From: Williamsia maris
GTDB taxonomy: Bacteria; Actinomycetota; Actinomycetes; Mycobacteriales; Mycobacteriaceae
DNA length: 64,000 bases
Direction of reading: 5' to 3'
NCBI RefSeq assembly: GCF_024171815.1
Contig: NZ_JAMTCJ010000001.1
Location: 620,001 to 684,000 of the forward strand
The first letter of the stretch is position 1; the number at the start of each line of letters is the position of its first letter. Positions 1 through 8,396 of this stretch are shown piece after piece. The translations under genes and the position numbers were made by a program. Below the pieces are notes generated by a model. It was not told the DNA's origin, searched no databases, and saw only the letters and a list, made by a program, of their open reading frames with translations.

Positions 1-276
1 GTCACACCGCAGGGGCACACCATCTCCAGGGACGACAACACGTACCTGGGATCGATCCCTGCGGTGCCGGCACTCTCTCGTTACGACTCGACCTACGAGA
101 TCCCCGACACCTGGGAGACCTACGCCGCGCTCAGTGTGTTGCTCGACGAACTGTTCGCCTACGTGAAGTCCGGGCCGCGAGTTCTACCCTCGACAGCACG
201 CCATGACGCTACTTTCCCAGAGGCTTCGACCAGAGCTTCGGCTTGGCTCTTCGGCGCGGCGCCTTCTTACCGGTGA
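1..276 (+). CDS. C-terminal end of an unidentified protein (5' end outside window)
   Basis: The reading frame is open from the first base of the window and closes at a TGA. The visible part is about 91 residues. The first 60 look like ordinary protein (acidic, aromatic-rich, e.g. DSTYEIPDTWETYAALSVLL). The last 30 residues overlap the convergent membrane-protein gene by 68 bp and look less protein-like, so the true gene may end earlier or carry a frameshift beyond residue 60. No family is recognised. It borders an ESX-type module, but nothing in the visible part ties it to that function. Confidence 0.4.
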   Translation, partial: VTPQGHTISRDDNTYLGSIPAVPALSRYDSTYEIPDTWETYAALSVLLDELFAYVKSGPRVLPSTARHDATFPEASTRASAWLFGAAPSYR

Positions 277-751
277 CGGCCTCGAACTCCTCGATCGAGA
301 TGTATTTTTGCAAAAGTGAAATCACCAGGGCTGCAGCGGCTCCAACAACGAAGATTTGTGCGAAGAGAACTACTGGGGCTGCCACGATCCCCGCGGTCAC
401 GCCCGCCCAGCCACCACGATCTCGTGCCTCGGGCGTCGTCCCGGAGCGAATGATCATGGGTACACCCAGCTCTTTTTCTTCGTCCGTCCGCTTCAGTAAC
501 CCGAACCCCCAGTAGAAACTCCACAGCACGCCGGTTGCGGCGAGAACCAAAATGAACGCCCGAGCACTACCTGACGCCGACGTCGCGATGACGTAAATGA
601 CGATGCCCACGCCCCAACACGACAGGGCGAACACTGCGGTCCACAGGACCACCAATCCCGCACGCCGCACCCAATACCGTGGGCCGCGGTCCACCCACGT
701 CGTACCGAGGAGTCGAATCTCTGTGGCGTTCGGCGGGCGTACTTCACTCAC
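209..751 (-). CDS. Multi-pass membrane protein, tandem paralogue of the ESX-module fourth gene
   Basis: This 180-residue protein has a conserved basic N terminus (IRLLGTTW, then RGxRYWxRR) and hydrophobic segments at about residues 30-55, 65-85 and 115-150. A conserved cytosolic tail (SIEEFEAVTGKKAPRRR) follows. It is clearly paralogous to the genes at 844-1407 and 17513-18061. Here it is an extra copy placed 92 bp after the module's own fourth gene and not coupled to it. No named family is recognised. Its repeated association with a WXG100-like gene suggests a membrane accessory or immunity-like role for the module's secreted protein; this is inference. Confidence 0.8.
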   Translation of the reverse strand: MSEVRPPNATEIRLLGTTWVDRGPRYWVRRAGLVVLWTAVFALSCWGVGIVIYVIATSASGSARAFILVLAATGVLWSFYWGFGLLKRTDEEKELGVPMIIRSGTTPEARDRGGWAGVTAGIVAAPVVLFAQIFVVGAAAALVISLLQKYISIEEFEAVTGKKAPRRRAKPKLWSKPLGK

Positions 752-843
752 GCCGATCTCGCGTCCACCTCAGAGGGCATGGTGGAAAACGGATCTAATC
801 GACCAGAAGTCGCGTCTCCTGCTCTGACCAAACATCGTGACCA

Positions 844-1407
844 TCATCCACCCCGATGGTTGGAGCGACCACGACGTCGAACAATAGCCAGGCTCGCATA
901 GTCGTCGTCTTTTCGGCGTGGCACCCGTTTTCCCGTTGCGGCCTCGAATTCCTCGATCGAGATGTAGCGCTGAAGTGAGGTGAAAACCAAAGCAGCAAAC
1001 GTGCCGACGACGAGGATCTGCGCCACCACAACCAGGGGTCCCGCCACTATTCCTGCGCCCACCCCAGCCCATCCCGCGCGTTCTCGAGACTCACTGCTCG
1101 AACGCGAGCGCATGATCGGCGGCACACCCAAGGCCTTCTCGACCGGCGTCCGACGAGTCAGCGAAAAGCCATAAGCAACACTCCATGCAATCGCCATCAT
1201 CAAGATCGCGAACAACACAACCCGACCGACTCCGTGCATCTTGGTCAGAACCAGGGACAAAAGGATGGATACGGCCCAGCCAGACATCGCCAACAGGAAA
1301 AGGCAGAAGGCTGTCGCCATCGCCCGCAAACGCCAATAGCGAAATCCTCGCTTCTCCCAGCTGGTTCCGAAGTACTTGATCGATCGTGTCGAGCCCGTAG
1401 TCGTCAC
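844..1407 (-). CDS. Membrane protein, fourth gene of ESX-like module copy 1
   Basis: The product has about 187 residues and 3-4 predicted membrane segments. It shares the SIKYFGTSWEKRGFRYW-type start and the SIEEFEAATGK tail motif with its two paralogues in this window. The GTG at 1407 was chosen because it makes a 4-bp GTGA overlap with the stop of the preceding gene. Module copy 2 has the equivalent 4-bp ATGA junction. The longer frame from 1425 adds six residues with no counterpart in copy 2. Translational coupling implies stoichiometric production with the effector-like protein. Function unknown; possibilities are an immunity protein or a membrane adaptor. Confidence 0.82.
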   Translation of the reverse strand: MTTTGSTRSIKYFGTSWEKRGFRYWRLRAMATAFCLFLLAMSGWAVSILLSLVLTKMHGVGRVVLFAILMMAIAWSVAYGFSLTRRTPVEKALGVPPIMRSRSSSESRERAGWAGVGAGIVAGPLVVVAQILVVGTFAALVFTSLQRYISIEEFEAATGKRVPRRKDDDYASLAIVRRRGRSNHRGG

Positions 1408-2729
1408 CCAAAAACCGACTTCCACACAGACTTCGCTGCGTGCCCCACGCTGACGCCCATGTCGCCGATGTCGCTGCCCGTGTTGGCGAAAGTGTTTCCG
1501 GTGCCGTGCAGAATCCCAGCCACCACACCGTGATCGTGCACGTCTTCAGACCAGTGTTCATGAAACGCGTTGTATCCCAGACCTCCAATGCCGACCACAA
1601 CTGCCCCACCTACGAGCGCTACGCCAGCAGCAGGAACCTCGAACGGGAGCGCGGCGACCCCTGCAACGGTTGCCGCTCCTGCCGCGAGCCCACCTGCGGC
1701 GGCTGCGTAATCGTTGGCGTGCGCGGTGGTTTCGCTCCAGCCCTTCTGATGGTCCTCAACCGCCTGAATCTCGGCGACCAGACCAGACGCCGCCACATCG
1801 ATGACCGGAATCTCCTTGAGGAAGTTCAGCGATTTGGGCAGCGCCTTCGTGGCCCCCGGCACGGCCTTTTCGATGTCACCGATCTTGGTGTTCAGAATCT
1901 GCGACATCGGAAACTCGCCTTTACCGACCTGGGCGTCCGCGAGTTTCCCGCTCATCTCCTTCAGTTCCCGCGAGGCCGACAGGTGGTCGAGACGGGCGAG
2001 GTTGTCCTTGGGAATCGACAGGCCCTTGTCCGCGTAGGCGGCCTTCTCGGTCTTGAGCTGCTTGCGCAGATCACGGAACTCGTTGCGTGAGTTCTTAATC
2101 TGGTCCGGCAGCTTTTTCGACACCGAGGCGTTGCGGTCGTTCGGCACAACGTAGAACGCCTTCAGATAGTCGCCGATCGTGGTGGCCTTTTCGAGGTCTA
2201 GTCCTTCACCGCTTTCGCCGCTTTCATCGTCGGCTATCGGTTCCATCAGCGCCGCCAGATCGCTCGCGGCGTCGAGTCGAAACCCCTGAGCGAGTTGCAT
2301 GGTCTCGTCGAAGGCAGCCTGGTAGTCGCCCTGCGCCTGCATGGCAGCGACTGCCGCCGGCGTGGTCGCGTCTCCGGTGATGACGAGCGGGAGCGGACGG
2401 CCGTCGGCGCCGATCTGCGCACCGCGCGACGCCGCCTCGTGTGCTGCGTTGTACAACGCGGCGTCAAGCGCGGCGAGCTGATCGCCGAGGCCCGCAATTG
2501 TGTCACCGGCTTGGCCGGCAACTACGCCGATCCCGCCAGCGCGCAACGCATCCGACGACCACAACTTGCGGAACGTGCCTGCCGCATCGCCCGACCACGA
2601 CGCATCGTTTCCTAACTTGTCGACGTCGGTCGTCAGGTCTGTGACGATCGGTTCGATCAGTCCGGGCGCCCCCTGCAACGTCCGACCCATGGCTTGTAGT
2701 CCTGGGATGTCACCGCCGACCCAGCTCAC
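1404..2729 (-). CDS. Effector-like protein with WXG-type N terminus, third gene of module copy 1
   Basis: The 441-residue protein begins WVGGDIPGLQAMG and carries a DASWSGDAAGTFRKLW segment near residue 50-65. That is a helix-turn-helix WXG signature typical of type VII secretion substrates. A helical middle is followed near the C terminus by an Ala/Gly/Val-rich hydrophobic stretch and a conserved end (NAFHEHWSEDVHDHG, then KSVWKSVFG). It aligns along its full length with 16215-17516. Start GTG 2729 makes a GTGA overlap with the upstream stop and matches the other copy's ATG. No catalytic domain is recognised. A pore-forming or membrane-acting effector is one reading of the hydrophobic C terminus; that is speculation. 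Confidence 0.82.
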   Translation of the reverse strand: MSWVGGDIPGLQAMGRTLQGAPGLIEPIVTDLTTDVDKLGNDASWSGDAAGTFRKLWSSDALRAGGIGVVAGQAGDTIAGLGDQLAALDAALYNAAHEAASRGAQIGADGRPLPLVITGDATTPAAVAAMQAQGDYQAAFDETMQLAQGFRLDAASDLAALMEPIADDESGESGEGLDLEKATTIGDYLKAFYVVPNDRNASVSKKLPDQIKNSRNEFRDLRKQLKTEKAAYADKGLSIPKDNLARLDHLSASRELKEMSGKLADAQVGKGEFPMSQILNTKIGDIEKAVPGATKALPKSLNFLKEIPVIDVAASGLVAEIQAVEDHQKGWSETTAHANDYAAAAGGLAAGAATVAGVAALPFEVPAAGVALVGGAVVVGIGGLGYNAFHEHWSEDVHDHGVVAGILHGTGNTFANTGSDIGDMGVSVGHAAKSVWKSVFG

Positions 2730-3031
2730 TTGAAGTCCTCGTTGAGGTTGTCCCACAGGAAACGGTTCTTGTTGATGTCCTCGGTTCGGTCGTACTCGTC
2801 GCGTGCGTCCTTCAGCTTGGCAGCGTGATCGTCGATCGATGCGGTCATCGAGGAGTTCAGGATCGTGAGCATGTCCATGACCGCGTGGATCGCCGAATCG
2901 CAGCCGGCGTCACCCGATGCGGCGGCGGGTGGGTTGAGCTTGCTCGCCGCAGTCTCGTAAGAACGGGCCGAGTTGGAGAAACGGGTCGACAACGAGGCGA
3001 GATCATTCAGCACCACAGAGAAGTCAGCCAT
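2726..3031 (-). CDS. WXG100-like small helical protein, second gene of module copy 1
   Basis: This protein of about 101 residues begins MADFSVVLNDLASLSTRF and ends RFLWDNLNEDF. Its length and two-helix character fit the ESAT-6/WXG100 superfamily, although the central W-x-G is replaced by a GDAGCDSA turn. The ATG at 3031 overlaps the upstream gene by 8 bp, exactly as in copy 2, which supports this start over the longer frame from 3082. It probably forms a heterodimer with the downstream WXG-bearing protein, as Esx pairs do; this is inferred from position and size. Confidence 0.82.
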   Translation of the reverse strand: MADFSVVLNDLASLSTRFSNSARSYETAASKLNPPAAASGDAGCDSAIHAVMDMLTILNSSMTASIDDHAAKLKDARDEYDRTEDINKNRFLWDNLNEDFK

Positions 3032-3512
3032 CAGTGAGAACCTTTCGTAGAGCGGCGAGGCGTTCGTCGGACCAGTTGACATGCACTATTCCCGGGGCGG
3101 GGTCGACCACGATGGGGCGTGTGGCATGTGTGGCGGCAATGTCGGATGCTGTCATGGCCACCCACGGTTGCGACGATCCGAGCTGAGCGACGAGTTTGTC
3201 CACGCTGGTGTACCCGACGACCACCTGTGTTCCGTCTATCTCGATGAGCTCGACACCGAATCCAGCGGAGCCGTCGACATGCGGGTGAGCGGGTACGACG
3301 AGCGCGTCCGGCAACCCGACGCCGATCTCGGTCGAAACATCTGCGGGTGCCGGTGGGGCGACAACGCCATCGTTGGCAGAGTGAGCCGTCTCGGCTGCGG
3401 CAGTCGCACGCCACTGCGCGACCACGTCGGTGGGAGGGGTGGCCGCCCACCCATGCACTTCAAACCATTCGTCCTGCATCTGCGCGGACGTCATCTGCCC
3501 CGGTTCCCACAC
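3024..3512 (-). CDS. SseB/SAV_915-like protein, first gene of module copy 1
   Basis: The product has about 162 residues. Its N terminus has a conserved MTSAQMQDEWFEVHGWAA motif. The C-terminal half (VVVPAHPHVDG, then VVGYTSVDKLVAQLG, QPWV, IVVDPAPG) resembles SseB-type domains, which often act as enhancers or chaperones of secretion. GTG 3512 was chosen because a strong Shine-Dalgarno (GGGGAGG) lies about 8 nt upstream and because it matches the ATG start of copy 2. The gene leads a four-gene translationally coupled operon. A chaperone or adaptor role for the downstream secreted proteins is inferred from position. Confidence 0.78.
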   Translation of the reverse strand: MWEPGQMTSAQMQDEWFEVHGWAATPPTDVVAQWRATAAAETAHSANDGVVAPPAPADVSTEIGVGLPDALVVPAHPHVDGSAGFGVELIEIDGTQVVVGYTSVDKLVAQLGSSQPWVAMTASDIAATHATRPIVVDPAPGIVHVNWSDERLAALRKVLTDG

Positions 3513-3619
3513 GCTACGGCCTCCCCCACGCTTGTCGAGCTGAATGGTTAACGAAGCATACAACTGTCCGATTCGGCTCCCTGCGTGCAAGAACCGGACC
3601 CGTGGGCGCCACAACGAAA

Positions 3620-3651
3620 GCGCCCACCGATCCCGAAGGAACGGTGGGCGC
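3620..3651 (-). terminator. Strong hairpin terminator between msrA and ESX module copy 1
   Basis: Perfect 10-bp inverted repeat GCGCCCACCG / CGGTGGGCGC, continued after one A-A mismatch by an inner TCC-CGAA-GGA stem-loop. On the minus strand it follows the msrA stop by 33 nt and is followed by a short TTTC tract. It probably ends msrBA transcription before the ESX module. Confidence 0.75.
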
Positions 3652-3684
3652 TTGTCACGCGTGGTCAGTCACATATGCCGAGAG

Positions 3685-4233
3685 CTACTGCGAGGCAGCC
3701 TCACTGCGCTTGGGCAGAACCCAACCCGGCCGCACGAAGTGGCAGGTGTAGCCGCCCGGGAAGTTGAGCAGGTAGTCCTGGTGCTCCGGCTCGGCCTGCC
3801 AGAACGGGCCCGCGGGCTCGATCGTGGTGACGGCCTTGGCGGGCCACAGTCCCGACGCGTCGACATCGGCGATGGTGTCGCGGGCGACGCGCTCCTGCTC
3901 GTCGGTCACCGGGAAGATCGCCGACCGGTAGCTCGACCCCACATCGTTGCCCTGACGGTCCTTCGTCGACGGGTCGTGGATCTGGAAGAAGAACGCGAGG
4001 ATGTCGCGGTAGGTGGTCTTCGACGGGTCGAAGACGATCTCCACGGCCTCGGCGTGACCGCGGTGGTTGCGGTACGTCGCGTGATCGTTGCTGCCGCCGG
4101 TGTAGCCAACACGGGTGTCGAGCACGCCGGGCTGCTTGCGGATGAGGTCTTCGACGCCCCAGAAGCACCCGCCGGCCAGAACGGCGGTCTCGGTGCCCGG
4201 GCGCGAGGTGATCTGTCCTGTGTCAGTGGTCAT
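3685..4233 (-). CDS. msrA: Peptide-methionine (S)-S-oxide reductase MsrA
   Basis: MsrA reduces the S-epimer of methionine sulfoxide in oxidised proteins, using thioredoxin as electron donor in the cytosol. The catalytic GCFWG motif is at residues 22-26 (Cys23). The conserved [20 protein letters not shown] and [14 protein letters not shown] segments are present, and a C-terminal Cys164 in GGYTCHF is a plausible resolving cysteine. The length of 182 residues is normal. The start codon overlaps the stop of msrB by 4 bp (ATGA), so the two epimer-specific reductases are translationally coupled. Confidence 0.97.
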   Translation of the reverse strand: MTTDTGQITSRPGTETAVLAGGCFWGVEDLIRKQPGVLDTRVGYTGGSNDHATYRNHRGHAEAVEIVFDPSKTTYRDILAFFFQIHDPSTKDRQGNDVGSSYRSAIFPVTDEQERVARDTIADVDASGLWPAKAVTTIEPAGPFWQAEPEHQDYLLNFPGGYTCHFVRPGWVLPKRSEAASQ

Positions 4234-4721
4234 CGTGAGTGCTCCTCCGTGGTGGTCGAACCTGGGGTGGTGGAATCGGTCGCGAACAGCGAGACGTAGT
4301 CGCCGTAGCCCTGGGCCTCGAGCTGGTCGACCGGGACGAAACGCAGCGCCGCGGAGTTCATGCAGAACCGCTGTCCGCCGGCGTCGCGGGGACCGTCGTT
4401 GAAGATGTGCCCGAGGTGGCTGTCGGCACCTGCCGAGCGCGCCTCGGTGCGCTTGATCAGCAACTTCCGGTCGCTCTTGGTGGTCACCGCGTCGTCCTCG
4501 ATGGGCCGGGTGAAGCTCGGCCAGCCGGTGCCGCTGTCGTACTTGTCGAGCGAGGAGAACAGCGGTTCGCCCGAGACGACGTCGACGTAGATGCCGGACT
4601 CGTGGTTGTCCCAGTACTCGTTGGAGAAGGCGGGTTCGGTCCCGTCCTTCTGGGTGACGCGGTACTGGACGGGGGTCAGCCCGTTCACGGCGTCGGCGGT
4701 TTTCTGGTACTTCGTGGTCAT
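4230..4721 (-). CDS. msrB: Peptide-methionine (R)-S-oxide reductase MsrB
   Basis: MsrB reduces the R-epimer of methionine sulfoxide, complementing MsrA. Recognisable segments are [34 protein letters not shown] and the catalytic RFCMNS with Cys120. The two CxxC zinc-binding motifs found in many MsrB proteins are absent ([13 protein letters not shown] has no cysteine), so this is the zinc-free type. Start 4721 is supported by a strong Shine-Dalgarno (AAGGGAGG) 5 nt upstream; the longer frame from 4757 has none. First gene of an msrB-msrA operon. Confidence 0.96.
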   Translation of the reverse strand: MTTKYQKTADAVNGLTPVQYRVTQKDGTEPAFSNEYWDNHESGIYVDVVSGEPLFSSLDKYDSGTGWPSFTRPIEDDAVTTKSDRKLLIKRTEARSAGADSHLGHIFNDGPRDAGGQRFCMNSAALRFVPVDQLEAQGYGDYVSLFATDSTTPGSTTTEEHSR

Positions 4722-4801
4722 CGATACCTCCCTTGACGCCGCTGGCTGCGACATCAACTACTCCAACGCACGAGCGCCGCGATTTGGTCCCGAGACGGGG
4801 C

Positions 4802-5140
4802 TCAGCTGCGGTTGGCGGCTACGGCGGCGCTGATCAGGGCGGTGAACGCGTCAGAATCGAGCGAATCCGATTCCTTGATGTCGATGGCCCGGCGCGTGCC
4901 GGCGGTGAGGCTGGCGTTGAACAGCGACTGCGGGTCGGGCAGCGACGCCCCCTTCGCGAACGTGAGCTTCACCTTGTCCTTGTAGGTCTCGAGCGTGCAG
5001 ATGAGACCGTCGAGGGAGAAGGTCGGCACTCCGTCGGGGTTCGACGGTTTGCGCCACTTGATCTCCTCGACGATGCCGTCCTCGGCACCCAGGATCAGGC
5101 GCCGCAGTTTCTCGACGGTGTCTTCGCGCCAGTCAGCCAT
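4802..5140 (-). CDS. DUF1801-family protein
   Basis: A 112-residue cytosolic protein with the DUF1801 (YdhG-like) pattern: an N-terminal helix ending in [19 protein letters not shown], then [19 protein letters not shown], and a C-terminal segment [13 protein letters not shown]. The family fold is known, but its biochemical role is not settled. It is preceded by msrB about 80 bp away in the direction opposite to its own transcription start, so it forms its own unit. Confidence 0.85.
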   Translation of the reverse strand: MADWREDTVEKLRRLILGAEDGIVEEIKWRKPSNPDGVPTFSLDGLICTLETYKDKVKLTFAKGASLPDPQSLFNASLTAGTRRAIDIKESDSLDSDAFTALISAAVAANRS

Positions 5141-5193
5141 GTCGGGTCACGATACTCGGGTGGTCGTCGGCACCGCGGCGTCTGCTGGTGACC

Positions 5194-5658
5194 TCACGTG
5201 GTCTTCTTACTCCGTGTCTTCGGCGCGGGCGGCATGGCTGCGATCTTTGCCGCGATCTCGTCTGCCCTGGCGGCGTTCTGTTGGGCGGCTTTGTTCGATG
5301 TAGCGAAGGCACGGATGATCATGTCGACCGAGGCCCGCTGCTCATTGGTCAACAGTGCTGACACAGCCGGCGGGTTGTAAGGCTCCAGTTCGGCCCACGC
5401 CGCGTCGATCCACTTTCCCAGTTCGCGGGGCGGCTTCCCCAATGCCGCAGCCAACTTTGTGATGACGTCGTACGTGGGCCCCTTCAGGTTTCGGCCCTTG
5501 ATGATTCGCGAGATGGTCGAGACGTGGATGCCAGTCGCCTCGGACAGCCGGTTCATGCTCGGTGTGTCCCACGGGCTGATGAAGCCGGCTTCGGTCAGCG
5601 CGGTGGCCCAGGGTTCAGGGATTCCGTGTTTCAAGTTCACCAGCCGAGCTTCTCTCAT
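5194..5658 (-). CDS. XRE-type helix-turn-helix DNA-binding protein
   Basis: The 154-residue protein has a clear lambda-repressor-like helix-turn-helix: LSEATGIHVSTISRIIKGRN, then PTYDVITKLAAALG, at about residues 38-75. A C-terminal Ala/Lys-rich helix follows. The domain normally binds operator DNA as a dimer. No target is evident; the nearest divergent gene starts at 5846. The start codon lacks a clear Shine-Dalgarno, so it may begin a few residues later. Confidence 0.8.
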   Translation of the reverse strand: MREARLVNLKHGIPEPWATALTEAGFISPWDTPSMNRLSEATGIHVSTISRIIKGRNLKGPTYDVITKLAAALGKPPRELGKWIDAAWAELEPYNPPAVSALLTNEQRASVDMIIRAFATSNKAAQQNAARADEIAAKIAAMPPAPKTRSKKTT

Positions 5659-5845
5659 GAGACATGCAAAATCAAGGGTCGGGTCGTTTGTCAGACCCTC
5701 CCGCTACCGTCACCGGTGAAGGGTCAAGATCAACGGCGGACGACTCGCCCGCTCTCGCTCACAGAGCCGAAACCCTTTCCATCACACGCTCCGACCCTCG
5801 TTTGGGTGCGCGCGAGCGTGCCCGCTCAGCGAATCAGGAGGAGCC

Positions 5846-6310
5846 ATGAACGGACCCCAGACAATAGGCCTCGACGAGCTCGTCGCCGGCTACGTCAAGA
5901 CCCGGGACGTCACCAGCGATGAGCACGACTACTGGTGCGAGTTCGTCGACGCCGTCGCCGGCGAACTGACCGGAGTCGACGGTTCACTCGAGCTGGACCT
6001 TCCGCCGATGTCGGAAGAACGCATGCTCGACGAGGCCATCCGGGGCTCACTGGCGGCGCTCCCCGACCGCCCGTCCCCGTGGGCCGGATTCGCCGAGGCG
6101 CCCGAGTGGGTGATCCGCCATTCGCAGACGCACGGACGCGAGATCGCTGCCGCGCAGACGGTCCTCGAAGCGATCGTCGGCAAGTACCTGAGGACTCTGC
6201 TGATCATGCGCTGGCCGGGCATCGAGTCGCGACGTGTCAGCTGGTCTGAACTGCGACGACTCGGGATCGAGAACGAGCCACCACCGCCGCGCGAATGGGA
6301 CGAATGGTGA
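5846..6310 (+). CDS. Hypothetical acidic protein
   Basis: This 154-residue protein has an excellent Shine-Dalgarno (AGGAGG) 5 nt before the ATG, so both the gene and its start are well supported. The sequence is acidic and helical, with no signal peptide or membrane segment and a tail rich in prolines and glutamates (ENEPPPPREWDEW). No family is recognised. It is the first of three closely spaced same-strand genes (5846, 6409, 7616) that may be co-transcribed. Confidence 0.75.
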   Translation: MNGPQTIGLDELVAGYVKTRDVTSDEHDYWCEFVDAVAGELTGVDGSLELDLPPMSEERMLDEAIRGSLAALPDRPSPWAGFAEAPEWVIRHSQTHGREIAAAQTVLEAIVGKYLRTLLIMRWPGIESRRVSWSELRRLGIENEPPPPREWDEW

Positions 6311-6408
6311 CCGGCTCGCCTCCCCAAATCTGTCACACCCCAGCCGTACTCTTCCCTCTCTACCGGTCGTCCGAGCTGCTCGCCGACCGCCCTGCGAAAG
6401 GAGCCGCC

Positions 6409-7626
6409 ATGCTCACCGATTTCGATTTCGACGTGTCCGTCGAGGACGCCTGGCGCGCCTTCCGCATCAGTCTGGCCGACCAGCTGTCGCAGCTCGACCA
6501 GGGCGACGAGTACACCGTGGTGCAGTCCACCGACGAGTTCCCTGGCGGTCCGCACGGGAAGCTGACGTTCACCGTCAACGGCTCACGCCGGGTCCGCTGT
6601 TCTGTGGCCGTCTCGGATCTGCACACCACCGAAATTTGCCGGCTCGACCAGATGGGTCAGCTGTTCGGTATGGGGTTTCGTCCGCTACAGGCCCGCGACC
6701 GGCCGATCATCATCGAGTGCGGTCGACGTCGCATCGACGAACTGTCGGCCACCGCGGTGCGCGCGCTGCGCGAGATCTGGGAGGTCGTCCACCCGACGTT
6801 CCTCGTGGGTGGTGAGCGGGCGGGTGGCCGCGAGCCGTCGATGCCGGTCGGCGTCACCCCGCACGATCCTGATGACCTGCGACGTCTGGTGCTCGAATCG
6901 CTTGCACGACAGGTCAGTCACCCCATCAGCATCGACGACGACGGTGACATCCGGGTCCCCACCGGCGACATCTCGTCCTGGATGCGCATGTGTACCGACG
7001 AGCCGGCCATCGAGTTCTTCGCGTGCATCGTCTCGTCGGTTCCGGACGCATTCGAGGCCGCGCACTTCATCGCGACGCGGGCCGCGCGCTGGCCCAGCAT
7101 CACGCTGCGTCTGATCGAGAGCAATGTGTACGCGTCGCTGCGCCTGGAGTGCTCGGTGTTCTACGACGCCAACCTCACCTCGGCCGCGAAGAAGTGGATC
7201 GCCTTCGTCATCGAGGACGTTCCACAGATCCGCGAGGAGTTGGCCACTCCCCGACTGGCGTGGAAGCCCGAACCCGAAGCTGAGGAGGAAGACTCGCCGG
7301 CTCTGCCCGACCAGTTGGTGGTCGTGCTCCACTTGATCGACGACGGTCCGACCAGTGCGTACGAGGTCGCGCAGGTGTGCGACCTCAACCGTCGCACCCT
7401 CATGGACTGCATCAAGGTCTGCAACCGCGAACGCGGGAAGTGGAGCCGCTACGGCGAGGAGGCCGACGATCCCGACGAGGTCGAGGCGTGTTCCCGCGAG
7501 ACCGACAAATGGTTGTCGACGATGAAGCTGTTGCTGGCCGCACTGCGTCTGGTATTGAAATTCGACCGTCGGCGCCGCTACTACGCCGAACTGCAGGCCA
7601 GAAAGGCGGCGACCAATGACCATTGA
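6409..7626 (+). CDS. Possible TY-Chap (YbjN/CesT-like) chaperone-domain protein
   Basis: The protein has 405 residues. Start ATG 6409 is supported by GAAAGGAG upstream; the longer frame from 6295 is not. Residues 1-110 (DFDVSVEDAWRAF, DQGDEYTVVQS) and about 165-290 (DDDGDIRVPTG, then AARWPSITLRLIESNVYASL) have the alternating pattern of actinobacterial TY-Chap domains. These are related to type III secretion chaperones and YbjN. Residues 300-405 are helical and may contain a winged-helix-like segment. The family name is tentative. Its proximity to ESX genes would fit a peptide-binding chaperone role. Confidence 0.6.
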   Translation: MLTDFDFDVSVEDAWRAFRISLADQLSQLDQGDEYTVVQSTDEFPGGPHGKLTFTVNGSRRVRCSVAVSDLHTTEICRLDQMGQLFGMGFRPLQARDRPIIIECGRRRIDELSATAVRALREIWEVVHPTFLVGGERAGGREPSMPVGVTPHDPDDLRRLVLESLARQVSHPISIDDDGDIRVPTGDISSWMRMCTDEPAIEFFACIVSSVPDAFEAAHFIATRAARWPSITLRLIESNVYASLRLECSVFYDANLTSAAKKWIAFVIEDVPQIREELATPRLAWKPEPEAEEEDSPALPDQLVVVLHLIDDGPTSAYEVAQVCDLNRRTLMDCIKVCNRERGKWSRYGEEADDPDEVEACSRETDKWLSTMKLLLAALRLVLKFDRRRRYYAELQARKAATNDH

Positions 7627-8392
7627 TCCCCACAGGCCCGTCCACGTCGTGTTCGCCACACCGTGGGAGGCGGTGTCGCGAAACCGCGATACCGGGGAAG
7701 AAGATCGCACGTGGTGGTCGTTCCCCGACCACGTCGCCGACGGCGACACCGTGATCACGGTGGTCGATGCGCGTGAACCGGCAATCATCGACGTGTCCGT
7801 CCTGCGAATGGATTCCGACGACGATTGGGATCTCGCGCCTGCGGGGCCACATCTGTTCGAAGCGATCGCCGTTGCCGCGATCGAGAAGCGCGTCGGGTTC
7901 CCGTTCTCGATTGATCCGCGCACACTGCATCGGACCGAAGGCGCCGCGGTGTTGAAAGCCGTTGACACTGAGTCGAAAAGTCCGACGCCCTGGTACGACG
8001 TAGCGAATGCGTGCTCCGGCGCCGACCGCATGGACACGACTCGGGAAGGCCGTCTCTGGGGATGTACCGCCTGCGGAAAGGACTGGGAGGGCGGCTTCGG
8101 ACCGCGGTACCAGCAGCACGTGAGCGCGGGCTGGCCGTTCGACGCCGAGGACGAGCCGGTGGTGGTGTGCCCGAGTTGCCACGACATCCTGCATCAACCG
8201 CTCGGCCCAACGTTTGACGAGTTGATGTTCAGTCACCGCCCGGCCTGCCCGAGGTGCAACGCTCGCCGGACCTACAAGAGGTTGATGGGGATGCCGCCTG
8301 GCCCGCCGCCATACGGCACCATCTCCGGCGGCTGTGTCGTCACCGGCGAGGATGATCGGTTCCTTTGTGGGATATGCGATCACGGGTGGTGA
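7616..8392 (+). CDS. Zinc-ribbon protein with HNH-like cysteine cluster
   Basis: The 258-residue protein has four Cys pairs in its C-terminal half: CTACGKDW, CPSCHDILHQP, CPRCNARR and CGICDHGW. The CPSCHDILH stretch resembles the C-x-x-C-H / H end of HNH nucleases, but a complete catalytic HNH signature is not obvious. The safest call is therefore a zinc-binding protein. The N-terminal 120 residues contain no recognised domain. The start overlaps the previous gene by 11 bp, indicating co-transcription. Confidence 0.7.
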   Translation: MTIDPHRPVHVVFATPWEAVSRNRDTGEEDRTWWSFPDHVADGDTVITVVDAREPAIIDVSVLRMDSDDDWDLAPAGPHLFEAIAVAAIEKRVGFPFSIDPRTLHRTEGAAVLKAVDTESKSPTPWYDVANACSGADRMDTTREGRLWGCTACGKDWEGGFGPRYQQHVSAGWPFDAEDEPVVVCPSCHDILHQPLGPTFDELMFSHRPACPRCNARRTYKRLMGMPPGPPPYGTISGGCVVTGEDDRFLCGICDHGW

Positions 8393-8396
8393 GCCG

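Noticed and set aside
6685-8187. 500-codon minus-strand open frame opposite the TY-Chap-like and zinc-ribbon genes
   Set aside because: Low-complexity antisense composition with no domain. The plus-strand genes have Shine-Dalgarno sites and coherent motifs.
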